Assembly: GCA_049840435.1 (NCBI GenBank)
Contig: JASGKY010000044.1
Span: 193,834 to 257,833, forward strand
DNA from: JADLHS01 sp049840435
GTDB lineage: Bacteria; Verrucomicrobiota; Verrucomicrobiia; Limisphaerales; JADLHS01
Reading direction: 5' to 3'
DNA length: 64,000 nucleotides
The notes under the pieces are model-generated. The model was not told the origin of the DNA, did not search any database, and saw only the letters and a program-made list of their open reading frames with translations. The translations under genes were made by a program, and so were the position numbers. Positions 1 to 8,261 of this stretch are shown here, piece by piece (the first letter of the stretch is position 1; each line of letters starts with the position of its first letter).

Positions 1-1696
1 CCGTCCACTCGCGCGGCAAACCAAATGCCATCAACAGCGCCGAAGCCAAAAGCAGGGCTGCCGCGCCGATGACCGTCTTGCGATGCTTTAACGCCCAGTT
101 CAACACCGGATCGTAGATCTTCAGCAGCACGCGCATGATGATGTTCCTGTCCTCCGCGTGAAACGGCCCGCGCACGAGCAAACTGCATAGCACCGGCACA
201 ACCGTCACCGCCAGCAGTGTTGAACCCACCATCGCGAACGTCTTGGTCCATGCGAGCGGATGGAACAGCTTACCCTCCTGCCCCGTCAGCGCGAACACTG
301 GCACGAACGCGAGGATGATGATCGCCATCGCGAAGAAGATCGGGCGACCGACCTGTTTGCAGGCTTCTAGCGTGACTTGCCAAGTTTCCGTTGGTGTGAG
401 CGGACGTTTCTTCTCCTCCTCTGCGCGCTCGCAATGTCGGATGACATTTTCTGTTACGACGATGGCCGCATCCACCAGCACGCCGATGGCGATGGCGATG
501 CCCGTCAGCGACATGATGTTGCTCGTAATGCCGAATTCCTTCATCAGCAGGAACGAGATGAGGATCGAGATCGGCAGTGGCAGCGTGACGATGAGGATGC
601 TGCGGAAGTGCCAGAGGAAGATGATGTGCGCCAGTGTCACAAGGATAATTTCCTCGACGAGCGCGTGCTTGAGCGTGTCGATGGTGCGGTCAATCAGCGT
701 GCTGCGGTCGTAGAACGGTCGGATGGAAATGCCGGGAGGCAAACTCGGCTCGATCTCCGCGATGCGCGCCTTCACGCGTTCGATCACGGCCTTGGCGTTC
801 TCGCCCATGCGCATGACCACTGTGCCGCCGACGGCTTCCCCGCCATTGACGTCCAACGTGCCGCGGCGGAAATCACCGCCGATCTGCACGGTGGCGATGT
901 CTTTGAGATAAATCGGCGTGCCGTCGTTGAGCGACTTGAGCGCGACCAACTCCAAGTCTTCTGGATTCTCGACCAATCCGATTCCGCGCAGCACGAACTC
1001 CGCGCCGTTCTCCTCAATAACTTTGCCGCCGACGTTAAGATTGGCGTTCTGCACCGCGCCCATCACTTCGCCGAGCGAGACGTTTGCAGCCCGCATTTTC
1101 GTGGAGCTGAGTTCGATCTGATATTGCTTCACGAAGCCGCCGATGCTCGCGACTTCCGCCACGCCCTGCACGCTGGCCAGTTGATAGCGCACATGCCAGT
1201 CCTGCACGGCGCGAAGTTTGCCGAGGTCGTAACCACCACCGGGCGCTTTCGCAGGATCGACGGCAAGGTAGTATTGATAGACCCAACCCAAGCCAGTCGC
1301 GTCCGGACCGAGTTGCGGTTTCACGCCTTCGGGCATGCTGGCTTGGAGATAATTCAACCGTTCCAGCACGCGCGTGCGGGCGAAGTAAGTATCCACGTTC
1401 TCTTCGAAGATGATCGTCAGCAGCGAGAAGCCGAACATCGAAGTCGCACGAACGTCCTTCACACCAGCGAGCCCTTGCAAGCCGGTCGAGAGAGGGAAGG
1501 TGACCTGATCTTCGACCTCCTGCGGACTGCGGCCCATCCAATCTGCATAAATGAGCACCTGATTTTCCGTGAGGTCGGGGATCGCGTCCACCGGCGTGCG
1601 GAACACCGCGCGCACGCCCAGCGCGATGATCATCAGCGCCCCGCACAGCACGAGGAAGCGGTTCTTGAGACTCCACTCAATGATACGTTGGATCAT
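1..1696 (-). CDS. cusA: CusA-type heavy-metal RND efflux pump, N-terminal part (cut by window edge)
   Basis: Inner-membrane, proton-driven pump of the tripartite HME-RND family, which exports monovalent or divalent metal ions through CusB and an outer-membrane channel. The first 565 codons are present. The N-terminus MIQRIIEWSLKNRFLVL leads into the first membrane helix and is followed by the family block TPVDAIPDLTENQV. The porter-domain signature LGPDATGLGW is present. The fourth membrane helix GIAIAIGVLVDAAIVV carries the Asp expected for proton relay, and GQEGKLFHPLA follows. The Met residues that set Cu/Ag specificity in CusA lie beyond the window, so copper/silver against Zn/Co/Ni cannot be settled here. 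The ATG is 10 bp after the cusB stop, so the genes are co-transcribed. No frameshift is seen. Confidence 0.93.
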   Translation of the reverse strand, partial: MIQRIIEWSLKNRFLVLCGALMIIALGVRAVFRTPVDAIPDLTENQVLIYADWMGRSPQEVEDQVTFPLSTGLQGLAGVKDVRATSMFGFSLLTIIFEENVDTYFARTRVLERLNYLQASMPEGVKPQLGPDATGLGWVYQYYLAVDPAKAPGGGYDLGKLRAVQDWHVRYQLASVQGVAEVASIGGFVKQYQIELSSTKMRAANVSLGEVMGAVQNANLNVGGKVIEENGAEFVLRGIGLVENPEDLELVALKSLNDGTPIYLKDIATVQIGGDFRRGTLDVNGGEAVGGTVVMRMGENAKAVIERVKARIAEIEPSLPPGISIRPFYDRSTLIDRTIDTLKHALVEEIILVTLAHIIFLWHFRSILIVTLPLPISILISFLLMKEFGITSNIMSLTGIAIAIGVLVDAAIVVTENVIRHCERAEEEKKRPLTPTETWQVTLEACKQVGRPIFFAMAIIILAFVPVFALTGQEGKLFHPLAWTKTFAMVGSTLLAVTVVPVLCSLLVRGPFHAEDRNIIMRVLLKIYDPVLNWALKHRKTVIGAAALLLASALLMAFGLPREWT

Positions 1697-1706
1697 ATCG
1701 CCTCGC

Positions 1707-3407
1707 TTAGGGTTTCACTTCTGACCCGCAGTCTAGCATCTCCTTGCCAAACCACGGATTGTGCACCTCGGGTTGCAGTTGAATCCAATCCGCCCGATTT
1801 GGCGCACCCGGAAAAGCGTCTTTGGTCATCGGACAGCGGAACACTTTCACGCTCGCGAATTCCTTGTCTGAGCGTCGGAGAGCCTGAGCTAGCGCGACGC
1901 TCGCCTCGCTGAATGGATGAAACGACTTGCGCGCCTCTTGCAGGTTTTCGGCTGCGCTGAGATGGCCAACTTTTTCGATCGGCTGCAGCAATGCCTGCCA
2001 TGCGTTGGTGCTAGCGAAAGCGTTCAGCAGCGCCGGAGTGGCGGCGTGCGTTTTGGCGGCTTGCGCGCTGAACTCCTTTGCATCGTCGGCCGCGAGGGCC
2101 GCAGCTAATGCATTCGCCAGCGCGAGGTATTCCTTCACAGCCTTGCGTTGCGAATCCGTCAAAGCGGGCAGCGTGTTCGCCGCCTCCGCCTCATGGTCAT
2201 GTGGGGCGTGTGACGCAAACGAGCGGTTCATCTCCGCTTGTCCGTCGATCAGCAAGTTACCGTTCACGACCACCTTTTCTCCGGCTTTGAGGCCGCCGAG
2301 GATTTCCATCGCAGCGTCACCGCGACGACCCACTTGAAGCACACGGCGCGAATACCCGCCACCACCTTGATCCACGAACGCCAGCGCTTGCGGCCCGGTT
2401 TGAATGACCGCGGGGCGCGGAACGGTCAACACTTCCGGTGCGTCCAGATGCACCACGCCGTCTGCGTAGCTGCGATTGAAAAACAGTCGCCGTCCGTTCA
2501 CGAGTGGGTTCTCCAATTCCACACGGACTTTGGTCGCGCGCGTGGCTTCGTCGAGGTTCGGATCAATGAAGCGGATCGTTCCCGTGACGACTTTGCCAGG
2601 GAACGATGGTGAGCTGACGTCCACCTTTTGGCCGACGCGAATCCAAGGCAAGTCCTGTTCGTAAGCGCGGAATTGAAACCACATCGTAGCGAAGTCAGCG
2701 ATCTCAAACAGCCGTTCGCCTTCCTGCACATATTGACCCGCATAAACTTTCTTGTCCGTCACCGTGCCGCTGATGGGTGCAAGGATCTCCGACGTAAGCA
2801 GATTGGGATCTTTCTGGGGTAACGCTTTTATCTGATCGTCCGTCAGCCCCATCTGCTTTAGGCGTGACGTAACGGCGGGTCGAAGTTCGGGTGTAGCCAC
2901 GCGATATTCGCGTTCCGCCTGCAACAGCATCGGACTATAGATTTCAGCGAGCGGCTCGCCGGCTTTCACTTCCGCGCCGACGAAGCCGATGTTTAGCTTG
3001 TCAATCCGTCCACCAACATAGGCGGACAACATGCGGCGCTGCGTGTCGTCTTGTTCCATCGTGCCGGCGACACTCAGCGTTTTGGTCAGCGCCTGGGTTT
3101 TGACTTCGGTGGTCTGCACGCTCAACACGCGCACCGCGGTTTCGGAGAGCGAAATCACATCGCCAGTCACGTCGAAGCCAGCTTCGCCTTCGTAAACAGG
3201 GGTCAGTTCCATGCCGCAAATCGTGCAACGTCCGGGTTTGTCGGACTTGATCCACGGGTGCATCGCGCTCTGGTAGTAAAGCACCTTGCGCTCGGATTTT
3301 GTCGCAGTGGAATCCGCCTTGCCGCATCCGGCCAGCATTCCTGCCGTTGCGACAACTGCGCTCAACCACAGCCAACAGACGGGTCGGAACAATGTTTTGC
3401 GTTTCAT
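1707..3407 (-). CDS. cusB: CusB-like periplasmic adaptor lipoprotein with N-terminal metal-binding and C-terminal DUF3347-like domains
   Basis: Membrane-fusion protein that links the RND pump to the outer-membrane channel. I place the start at 3407 because MKRKTLFRPVCWLWL begins a signal peptide ending in the lipobox LAGC; the open frame upstream of it is not protein-like. A heavy-metal-binding domain follows (about residues 45-72, with AMHP and CTICGMEL). Then come the barrel-sandwich and beta-barrel segments of HlyD/CusB adaptors (about 90-400). The C-terminal region (about 430-566), with FRCPM and NPWFGKEMLDCGS, matches DUF3347, a domain often attached to Cus-type adaptors. Metal ligands at both ends suggest that the adaptor takes part in metal loading, as proposed for CusB. 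The 566-residue length is larger than classical CusB because of the two extra domains. Confidence 0.92.
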   Translation of the reverse strand: MKRKTLFRPVCWLWLSAVVATAGMLAGCGKADSTATKSERKVLYYQSAMHPWIKSDKPGRCTICGMELTPVYEGEAGFDVTGDVISLSETAVRVLSVQTTEVKTQALTKTLSVAGTMEQDDTQRRMLSAYVGGRIDKLNIGFVGAEVKAGEPLAEIYSPMLLQAEREYRVATPELRPAVTSRLKQMGLTDDQIKALPQKDPNLLTSEILAPISGTVTDKKVYAGQYVQEGERLFEIADFATMWFQFRAYEQDLPWIRVGQKVDVSSPSFPGKVVTGTIRFIDPNLDEATRATKVRVELENPLVNGRRLFFNRSYADGVVHLDAPEVLTVPRPAVIQTGPQALAFVDQGGGGYSRRVLQVGRRGDAAMEILGGLKAGEKVVVNGNLLIDGQAEMNRSFASHAPHDHEAEAANTLPALTDSQRKAVKEYLALANALAAALAADDAKEFSAQAAKTHAATPALLNAFASTNAWQALLQPIEKVGHLSAAENLQEARKSFHPFSEASVALAQALRRSDKEFASVKVFRCPMTKDAFPGAPNRADWIQLQPEVHNPWFGKEMLDCGSEVKP

Positions 3408-3414
3408 GGTTGTT

Positions 3415-3819
3415 TCAAGGATTGGCAGGTTTGGAACAGCACCCCGAGGCGGCCTCGGTTTGTTCTGCTTGCGCCGCTTGGGCCGCCAAATGCGGGCAGG
3501 CCATGGCGGCAGGAGCGGGTTTTGCGACCGGCTTCTCCGCGCAGCAACCGCTTTTATGACCCGAATCGGTTTGAGCCTTCTCACTTCCGGCAGCGACCAA
3601 TTTCATGCCGCACTCGGGGCAATCTGATGCGGTGGCGCTGGTGACGTTCGGATGCATCGGGCAAACGAAGCCAGCAGTGGGCGCAGGGGTTTTAGCCTTA
3701 GCTGTTGGCACATAGTTTGGTGTCTGGAAGTAAAGTCCCGCAGCAGCCGCGCCGAACGCAGCCAGCATGAGGAGTCCGATGAGGTTGAGATGACGAGCGA
3801 TGAATGTCATAGGTTTCAA
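3415..3819 (-). CDS. membrane-anchored heavy-metal-binding-domain protein
   Basis: A 134-residue protein with one N-terminal membrane segment (about residues 12-30) and a periplasmic heavy-metal-binding domain built on FVCPMHPNV and CPECGMKLV. The tail is rich in Cys and His (GCC, ACPH, GCC). This CPMHP...CPECGM domain is shared with the N-terminus of the downstream CusB. It lies 7 bp upstream of cusB and 18 bp downstream of the TolC-like gene, so it is part of the efflux operon. A role as periplasmic metal scavenger or chaperone is an inference. ATG at 3819; a second ATG at 3810 is possible. Confidence 0.85.
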   Translation of the reverse strand: MKPMTFIARHLNLIGLLMLAAFGAAAAGLYFQTPNYVPTAKAKTPAPTAGFVCPMHPNVTSATASDCPECGMKLVAAGSEKAQTDSGHKSGCCAEKPVAKPAPAAMACPHLAAQAAQAEQTEAASGCCSKPANP

Positions 3820-3837
3820 TGGTTCAGATTCTTGGTT

Positions 3838-5145
3838 TCAGTTTTCAGACTCGGGAACTACACCAATCATTTGCAGCGCTTCAAGATCGCCGAGGCCGCA
3901 GCAAAGAATGAGTTCGGAAAGCATTTCGTATTGTTCCGCCACGGCGCGGATATACATCGATTTTCCCTCCAGCCACATGCGACGCGCATCGAGAACATCG
4001 CGTAACGCCCCGCCAGATTCGAACATCGCCTTGGCGCTGGCCAACGCCTGTTCGCTGCGTGGAATGATCTGGTCGCGATACAACACCGCCTCACGACGCG
4101 CGGCCGCAATCTTCACGATGAGGCCGTAGACTTCTTCGCGCACAGCTTGTGCGCTGTTTTGCGCCTCAAGCTCGGCAGCACGTTTCTTTTCTTCTTCGCG
4201 ACGGACGGCGGCGCGATATTTGCCGGTGTTGCCGAGCGGAATGCTGAAGCCAAGCATCACCTCGGTGGAGCGGAGATCGTTGTCGCGGGCGTAGGTCTTG
4301 TTCTCGAAACCAAGGGTGACTTCGGGCCAGCGCTCCTTGCGTGCGACATTGGCTGAAGCTTCCGCCATGCGGACCTCTTCGCGCATCTGCTTCAGTTCGG
4401 GCGCTTGTTCCAAGGCGTAGCTGATCAGCTTGGGGTGAAAGCGGACTTCTTCGGCCAGCGGCGGCAGTTGCAGTGTCGGCCACGACGCAGAAAGGTCGCG
4501 ATTCAAAAAGCGGTTCACGATGCGGAGGGCTTGGGCGCGGTTATCGCGGTCGGTCTTCAGCTTTTCCTGCCGCTGGCTTTGTTCGTTCTGGAGCGTCAAG
4601 ACATCCATCAAGCGCGAACGCCCGGCGCGATAACTTTCCTCCACGACCTTGGTGTTAACTTCAAGCCAAGCCAGATCCTGCTCCGCGATGGCAATTGTTT
4701 CGTCCGCCAGAGCCGCACGAAACATCGCTTTGGCAAAGGCGCTGCGGAAGGTCTGGAATTTCAGGCTTTCAGCGGCCGAAGCGACGGCGAGTTCCGCTCG
4801 GGCCATCTGGCGCATGGCGCCGGGTTTGCCGAACAGGGGGAGCTTTTGCTCCAGCCCGTAAATGAAATCGCCGTCCTCCTGTCGCATCATTTCTTCGGCC
4901 GCCATCCCGCCGACTTTTGCCATCGGATCGTCCCACGTGCGGATGGATTTGACGTTGGCTGCAGCCGCATTGGTGCGGGCTTGGGCCGCCAGCAAAGCGG
5001 GATGGTTCGTGGCCATCTCAGCGGCGAGCTGATTGACCAGTTCCGGCGTGACGCGCAATGGCGCGACGGCGGCGGCTTCATTCGTCGCGGCGAAGCTGAC
5101 CGAGGTCGCGAGACACAAAAGGCTAAAAAGTATTTTTGTTTTCAT
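3838..5145 (-). CDS. TolC-family outer-membrane efflux protein
   Basis: Outer-membrane channel of the tripartite metal-efflux system (CusC/CzcC role). A signal peptide ends near SVSFAA. The mature 415 residues are mostly long amphipathic helices with the TolC-type repeat layout: two halves, each opening with a helix such as HPALLAAQARTNAAAANV and RKERWPEVTLGFE. The segment LEQKLPLFGKPG is typical of OEP-family entrance strands. The gene is intact, sits between a Cys-rich exported protein and the metal-binding-domain gene, and shares their strand. Confidence 0.9.
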   Translation of the reverse strand: MKTKILFSLLCLATSVSFAATNEAAAVAPLRVTPELVNQLAAEMATNHPALLAAQARTNAAAANVKSIRTWDDPMAKVGGMAAEEMMRQEDGDFIYGLEQKLPLFGKPGAMRQMARAELAVASAAESLKFQTFRSAFAKAMFRAALADETIAIAEQDLAWLEVNTKVVEESYRAGRSRLMDVLTLQNEQSQRQEKLKTDRDNRAQALRIVNRFLNRDLSASWPTLQLPPLAEEVRFHPKLISYALEQAPELKQMREEVRMAEASANVARKERWPEVTLGFENKTYARDNDLRSTEVMLGFSIPLGNTGKYRAAVRREEEKKRAAELEAQNSAQAVREEVYGLIVKIAAARREAVLYRDQIIPRSEQALASAKAMFESGGALRDVLDARRMWLEGKSMYIRAVAEQYEMLSELILCCGLGDLEALQMIGVVPESEN

Positions 5146-5233
5146 GCTGATCTAAGATTTCTTCCGGCGCAGAACGACAAGGAAAACGCAATGCACCTGC
5201 GCGGTACACACTGCGGGCGTTACGACGGAAAAA

Positions 5234-5581
5234 TCAGATCAGCAGGGCGCAATCGCGCTGGAACAACGGGACTGCTGGAAACGAAGCGGAGGAAATTTCA
5301 GCGCTAGTGGCCTTCGCCAACGCAGAGATGGGGAGCAACCAAGCCACGCGTTGCGGCAGCACTGCTGTGAAATCAACGTTGGCGCGGACCGTTGCTGGTG
5401 CGATCGGGACAGGAACAGACTGCGTATCGGATTCCTCGACACAGCAGCAAACTTTCTTAGCAACGCAACAAGGACAGGGATCGGTCGGCGGGGGCGGCGC
5501 GGCAAAAAGCGTTTGGGCAGAAGCCATCATTTGTAGCCAGATCACTGTCAGGCTTAGAATGAAGGCGACTGCCCGTTTCAT
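5234..5581 (-). CDS. small exported Cys-cluster protein, function unknown
   Basis: A 115-residue protein with a clear signal peptide (MKRAVAFILSLTVIWL to about AQTLFAA). A dense Cys cluster follows at once: PCPCCVAKKVCCCVEES. The rest has no motif I recognise. I cannot assign it to a named family. Its position in the minus-strand metal-efflux operon, between the YHS-like and TolC-like genes, and the closely spaced thiols suggest periplasmic binding of a soft metal such as Cu(I) or Ag(I). That is inference only. Confidence 0.7.
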   Translation of the reverse strand: MKRAVAFILSLTVIWLQMMASAQTLFAAPPPPTDPCPCCVAKKVCCCVEESDTQSVPVPIAPATVRANVDFTAVLPQRVAWLLPISALAKATSAEISSASFPAVPLFQRDCALLI

Positions 5582-5638
5582 GGTTCAAAGTTAGAATGCT
5601 TATTGCGGATAGGCAAAGCGGCACTTGTGATTCGTGCG

Positions 5639-5932
5639 CTATTTTTTGTCGGTCTTGCCCGCGCCGTCGAGCTTCTTGAGATACTTGGCCGGGTCTTTTT
5701 TGAAATCCTTAAGACAGGATTTGCAGCACAGCTTGATCTCCTGACCTTCGTGCGTGAAGACGTAGGGCTTGCCCATCTCGCCGAGTTTCTCGTCGGAGAC
5801 AATGCACTTTTCGAGCGGATATGGCTTGGCGGCGTCTTTCTTGTCTTCCGCGCGGACGGTGTTGGCTGCAAGTGTCACCAAAGCCAACGCCACGGCCAGC
5901 AACGACAATTTGAATGGATTGGTCAGTTTCAT
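5639..5932 (-). CDS. exported YHS/TRASH-like metal-binding protein
   Basis: A 97-residue protein. The start at 5932 gives a normal signal peptide (MKLTNPFKLSLLAVALAL to about VRAEDKK); the frame open upstream adds nothing recognisable. The mature part resembles YHS/TRASH domains: YPLEKCIVSDEKLGEMG, an aromatic strand YVFTHEGQEIKLCC, then KSCLKDFKKDPAKYL. Cys residues in the C...CC..C arrangement are likely metal ligands. It appears to be the first gene of the minus-strand efflux operon and faces the divergent DUF4396/sigma-factor pair. Confidence 0.8.
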   Translation of the reverse strand: MKLTNPFKLSLLAVALALVTLAANTVRAEDKKDAAKPYPLEKCIVSDEKLGEMGKPYVFTHEGQEIKLCCKSCLKDFKKDPAKYLKKLDGAGKTDKK

Positions 5933-6086
5933 AGTAATTCGTATTTGTTCAGTTTGGGCGCTCATTTGGAACGCCGCTCAGTAAGTCTTACCCCGGCAAG
6001 TTAGTTTTCCCGCAGGAAATTTCAAAGAAAGTTTGCGAGTAATGTCTGGCGCGGTGCTGCGTCAGCAGGGGTGAAAGGTAAAAACT

Positions 6087-6671
6087 ATGAAACTGAATAC
6101 CCTTGAAACTCCAGTCTGCTCGATGCCGGAACATGGTCGCGAAGCTGCGCCATCGGCCTGTTGTCGGCCCAGTTCGCCACATTTCACCGGCCCGAATAAT
6201 GTCACTACCACAGTCCGCGCCACACAGTTACGGTTTTGGGCCGACCATAAAGTTTGGCGCATCGCGTCACGCAACACCCTGAATTGCCTCATTGGCTGCA
6301 TGATTGGCGATCTAGCAGTGATGCTCTATATGCAAGCCAATCATCCGCATGCACCGATGCTGCTGACCATGGGACTGGCTACGGCAGCGGGACTAGTGAC
6401 GTCCATTTTGTTCGAAAGCTCGATGCTGCATTGGCGTGAAGGTTTCCGTTGGCGCGCAGCATTTACGACGGCTTTTTCCATGAGCTTCCTCTCCATGGTC
6501 GGCATGGAGCTGGCGGCCAACGCCACGGATTTCATGCTCACCGGCGGTCGCGTGCCGTTCAGCGATCCGTTCTATTGGACGGCGCTGGCGATCTCAGTCG
6601 GGGCTGGATTCCTCGCACCGCTGCCCTACAACTATTGGAAGTTCAAACAACACGGCAAAACCTGTCACTGA
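6087..6671 (+). CDS. DUF4396-like multi-helix membrane protein
   Basis: A 194-residue protein. The N-terminal 45 residues are soluble and contain a CC pair. The rest holds about four membrane helices. The stretch ASRNTLNCLIGCMIGDL resembles the start of DUF4396 membrane proteins, and the loop ending DPFYWTALA and PLPYNYWKFKQHGK matches the end of that domain. Its biochemical role is unknown to me. It is divergent from the efflux operon. Its stop is followed directly by the TTG start of a sigma factor, so the two are surely co-transcribed, which suggests a part in metal sensing or handling. Confidence 0.75.
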   Translation: MKLNTLETPVCSMPEHGREAAPSACCRPSSPHFTGPNNVTTTVRATQLRFWADHKVWRIASRNTLNCLIGCMIGDLAVMLYMQANHPHAPMLLTMGLATAAGLVTSILFESSMLHWREGFRWRAAFTTAFSMSFLSMVGMELAANATDFMLTGGRVPFSDPFYWTALAISVGAGFLAPLPYNYWKFKQHGKTCH

Positions 6672-7208
6672 TTGAGCGCCGAACAAAAAATCACGACCCA
6701 ACTGCTCCAAGAACTGGAGCAGTTCACGAATTTCGTCCGCAGTCGGGTAAACGACCCGCATCTGGCTGCTGACGTGGTGCAGGACAGCTTGCTTAAGGCA
6801 ATCAAAGCCGCGGAACAATTGCGTGAAGACGAAAGCGTCACCGCGTGGTTTTATCGCATTCTACGGCATTCCATCATTGATCTGTATCGGCGCCGCGCCG
6901 TGAGCCAGAGTGCGCTGGAGCGATTGGAGTGCGAACTCGAAGCCGTGCCAGATACTGAGGAGAAACGTGTCGCCTGTAACTGCGTGGAAACGTTGATCCC
7001 CATGCTCAAGCCAGATTACGCGGAGCTGATTCGGCGGCTTGATTTGGGGAACGAAACGCCCGAGCAGGTCGGTGCGGCGCTGGGAATGACCGCCAATAAT
7101 CTGCGCGTCCGACACCATCGTGCCCGGCAACAACTGCGCGAGCGCCTGGAGCAAACCTGCCGGATGTGCGCCAAGCATGGCTGCCTCGACTGCACCTGCA
7201 AGGATTGA
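6672..7208 (+). CDS. ECF sigma factor with C-terminal Cys-rich metal-sensing tail (CorE-like)
   Basis: A sigma-70 family ECF factor of 178 residues. Region 2 is visible as DPHLAADVVQDSLLKAI and WFYRILRHSIIDLYRRR. Region 4 is ETPEQVGAALGMTANNLRVRHHRARQQL. A short Cys-rich tail, CRMCAKHGCLDCTCKD, ends the protein. In CorE-type factors a Cys-rich C-terminal domain binds copper directly and controls DNA binding without an anti-sigma protein. An internal C-N-C near residue 107 may add ligands. The likely start is TTG at 6672, immediately after the upstream stop. Control of the divergent efflux operon is inferred from position. Confidence 0.85.
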   Translation: MSAEQKITTQLLQELEQFTNFVRSRVNDPHLAADVVQDSLLKAIKAAEQLREDESVTAWFYRILRHSIIDLYRRRAVSQSALERLECELEAVPDTEEKRVACNCVETLIPMLKPDYAELIRRLDLGNETPEQVGAALGMTANNLRVRHHRARQQLRERLEQTCRMCAKHGCLDCTCKD

Positions 7209-7215
7209 CGTACGT

Positions 7216-7243
7216 AAAAAGGGAGAGCCTGTGCGGCTCTCCC
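7216..7243 (-). terminator. intrinsic terminator of the Cys-rich gene at 7267-7710
   Basis: A perfect 9-bp stem (7221-7229 with 7235-7243) with a 5-base loop. Read on the minus strand it is followed by a run of five T. It lies between the converging sigma-factor and Cys-rich genes. Confidence 0.75.
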
Positions 7244-7266
7244 GGATAACTCAGCAAGTCAGCGGA

Positions 7267-7710
7267 TTACTTCTTCTCCATGCCTGGGGTCGGGCTCACA
7301 CCCTTTTTCATCACACAGCAAAAGGCGTCTTCACTGCCGCATTGCTTACAGACATGCACCAGCTTGTCGGTCTTCGCCTTGCCGTGGCCTTCCGTCACGT
7401 ATTTGTGTTCGCAACCGGGACATTCATGCCGCGCGACCGTTGTAACCTCGGGCTTGGCTCCGGTTTTGATGGCCGGAGTCACAATGGTCGCCCAGCTATC
7501 CTTGCATTTCGGGCAGGACATGACGACGGTGTCGCCCGGTTGAACGGCTTCGGCATCCGCAACAGTCTTGATAGCATTCAACTTCAAGAGTTTAGTCGCG
7601 CCTTTTTCCTGGGCGGAAACCAACCCGGGTGTGAACAATAATCCGGCGATGGCCAAACCGGCCAGACAGCGGGTCAGGTTCTTCGCGGTAATCAACGTGA
7701 TGGTTTTCAT
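7267..7710 (-). CDS. exported protein with three CxxC motifs, function unknown
   Basis: A 147-residue protein with a signal peptide (residues 1 to about 33, ending VSAQ). The mature part has CPKCKDSW, HECPGCEHKY and HVCKQCGSEDAFCC, that is, three CxxC pairs plus a CC pair and nearby His. This looks like a zinc-ribbon-like or soft-metal-binding periplasmic protein. I do not recognise a named family. It sits between two metal-responsive sigma-factor operons and is divergent from the CnrYXH-like trio, so a role in metal stress is likely by context. Confidence 0.75.
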   Translation of the reverse strand: MKTITLITAKNLTRCLAGLAIAGLLFTPGLVSAQEKGATKLLKLNAIKTVADAEAVQPGDTVVMSCPKCKDSWATIVTPAIKTGAKPEVTTVARHECPGCEHKYVTEGHGKAKTDKLVHVCKQCGSEDAFCCVMKKGVSPTPGMEKK

Positions 7711-7803
7711 ATCTCATCTTTCTTTGGTTGTTAGTTCATTCAGCAACCTTCATGGCTGCCGCTGTTTTGGCTTACCCTGCGGCGTTGGCGTTCCCGCAAA
7801 ATT

Positions 7804-7835
7804 GCGAAAGAAAAATTTCGCGGGATTTCGCGGGA
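7804..7835 (+). promoter_or_regulatory. inverted plus tandem direct repeat in a divergent intergenic region
   Basis: Between the divergent Cys-rich gene and the CnrYXH-like trio, gcgaaa (7804-7809) pairs with tttcgc (7816-7821). The 10-mer tttcgcggga then occurs twice back to back (7816-7825, 7826-7835). Such a cluster could be a regulator-binding site. No regulator is known to bind it. Confidence 0.4.
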
Positions 7836-7933
7836 TGCGGTGTAATCAGAAGCGTCGGGTCTGGTTGGACGCCGACGAAGATGCGGAGCAAGACGCTCCG
7901 AACCCCGCCAGCAGGAATGCTGGTGCTACGAAT

Positions 7934-8260
7934 ATGAAAGTGCCAATGCCATCGTCCGAAGAAACCAAGCTGCGCGAACTCCTGCGCGATGCCCGCCCGC
8001 AGGCAGAGTTGGCGCCGCGCTTTCAAGAGAATGTCTGGCGCCGCATTGAACAGGCTCAATCAACAGGTGCGACGATCGCTGCTGACAACTGGCTGAGTGC
8101 CGTCGCCGGCTGGTTGGTGCGCCCACGGCTGGCTTTCGCTGTCGCCACGATGCTGGTGTTGGTCGGAGTGGGCTTGGGTTGGAATAATGGCGCACAACAG
8201 GCGCGGGCTGAAGCGCAGGCGCGCTATATCGCCGCTGTGGCGCCAAATACGTTGCACTGA
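7934..8260 (+). CDS. CnrY-like membrane anti-sigma candidate
   Basis: A 108-residue protein with a cytoplasmic N-terminal half (SSEETKLRELLRDARPQAELAPRFQENVWRRIEQ) and a single membrane helix (about residues 66-84, AFAVATMLVLVGVGLGW). The C-terminus is short. The N-terminal LAPRFQENVWRRIE pattern is common in small membrane-bound sigma regulators. It lies 1 bp upstream of the CnrX-like sensor, which overlaps an ECF sigma gene, reproducing the Y-X-H order of Cupriavidus cnrYXH. The anti-sigma role is inferred from topology and order. I chose the ATG at 7934 because the frame open upstream is not protein-like. Confidence 0.72.
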   Translation: MKVPMPSSEETKLRELLRDARPQAELAPRFQENVWRRIEQAQSTGATIAADNWLSAVAGWLVRPRLAFAVATMLVLVGVGLGWNNGAQQARAEAQARYIAAVAPNTLH

Positions 8261-8261
8261 A

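Noticed and set aside
377..1912. A 511-codon open frame on the plus strand opposite cusA.
   Set aside because: It is a GC-driven shadow of cusA/cusB, is His/Arg/Asp-rich and has no family motif; the minus-strand frame gives a textbook CusA.
5933..6086. ECF-type promoter (GGAAAT/GGAAAAC with a downstream GTC or GAC) in the divergent efflux region.
   Set aside because: GGAAA-like boxes exist on both strands but the spacing to a -10 GTC is wrong; not strong enough to annotate.
7816..7835. A CRISPR-like repeat.
   Set aside because: Only two adjacent 10-base copies, no spacers, no cas genes.
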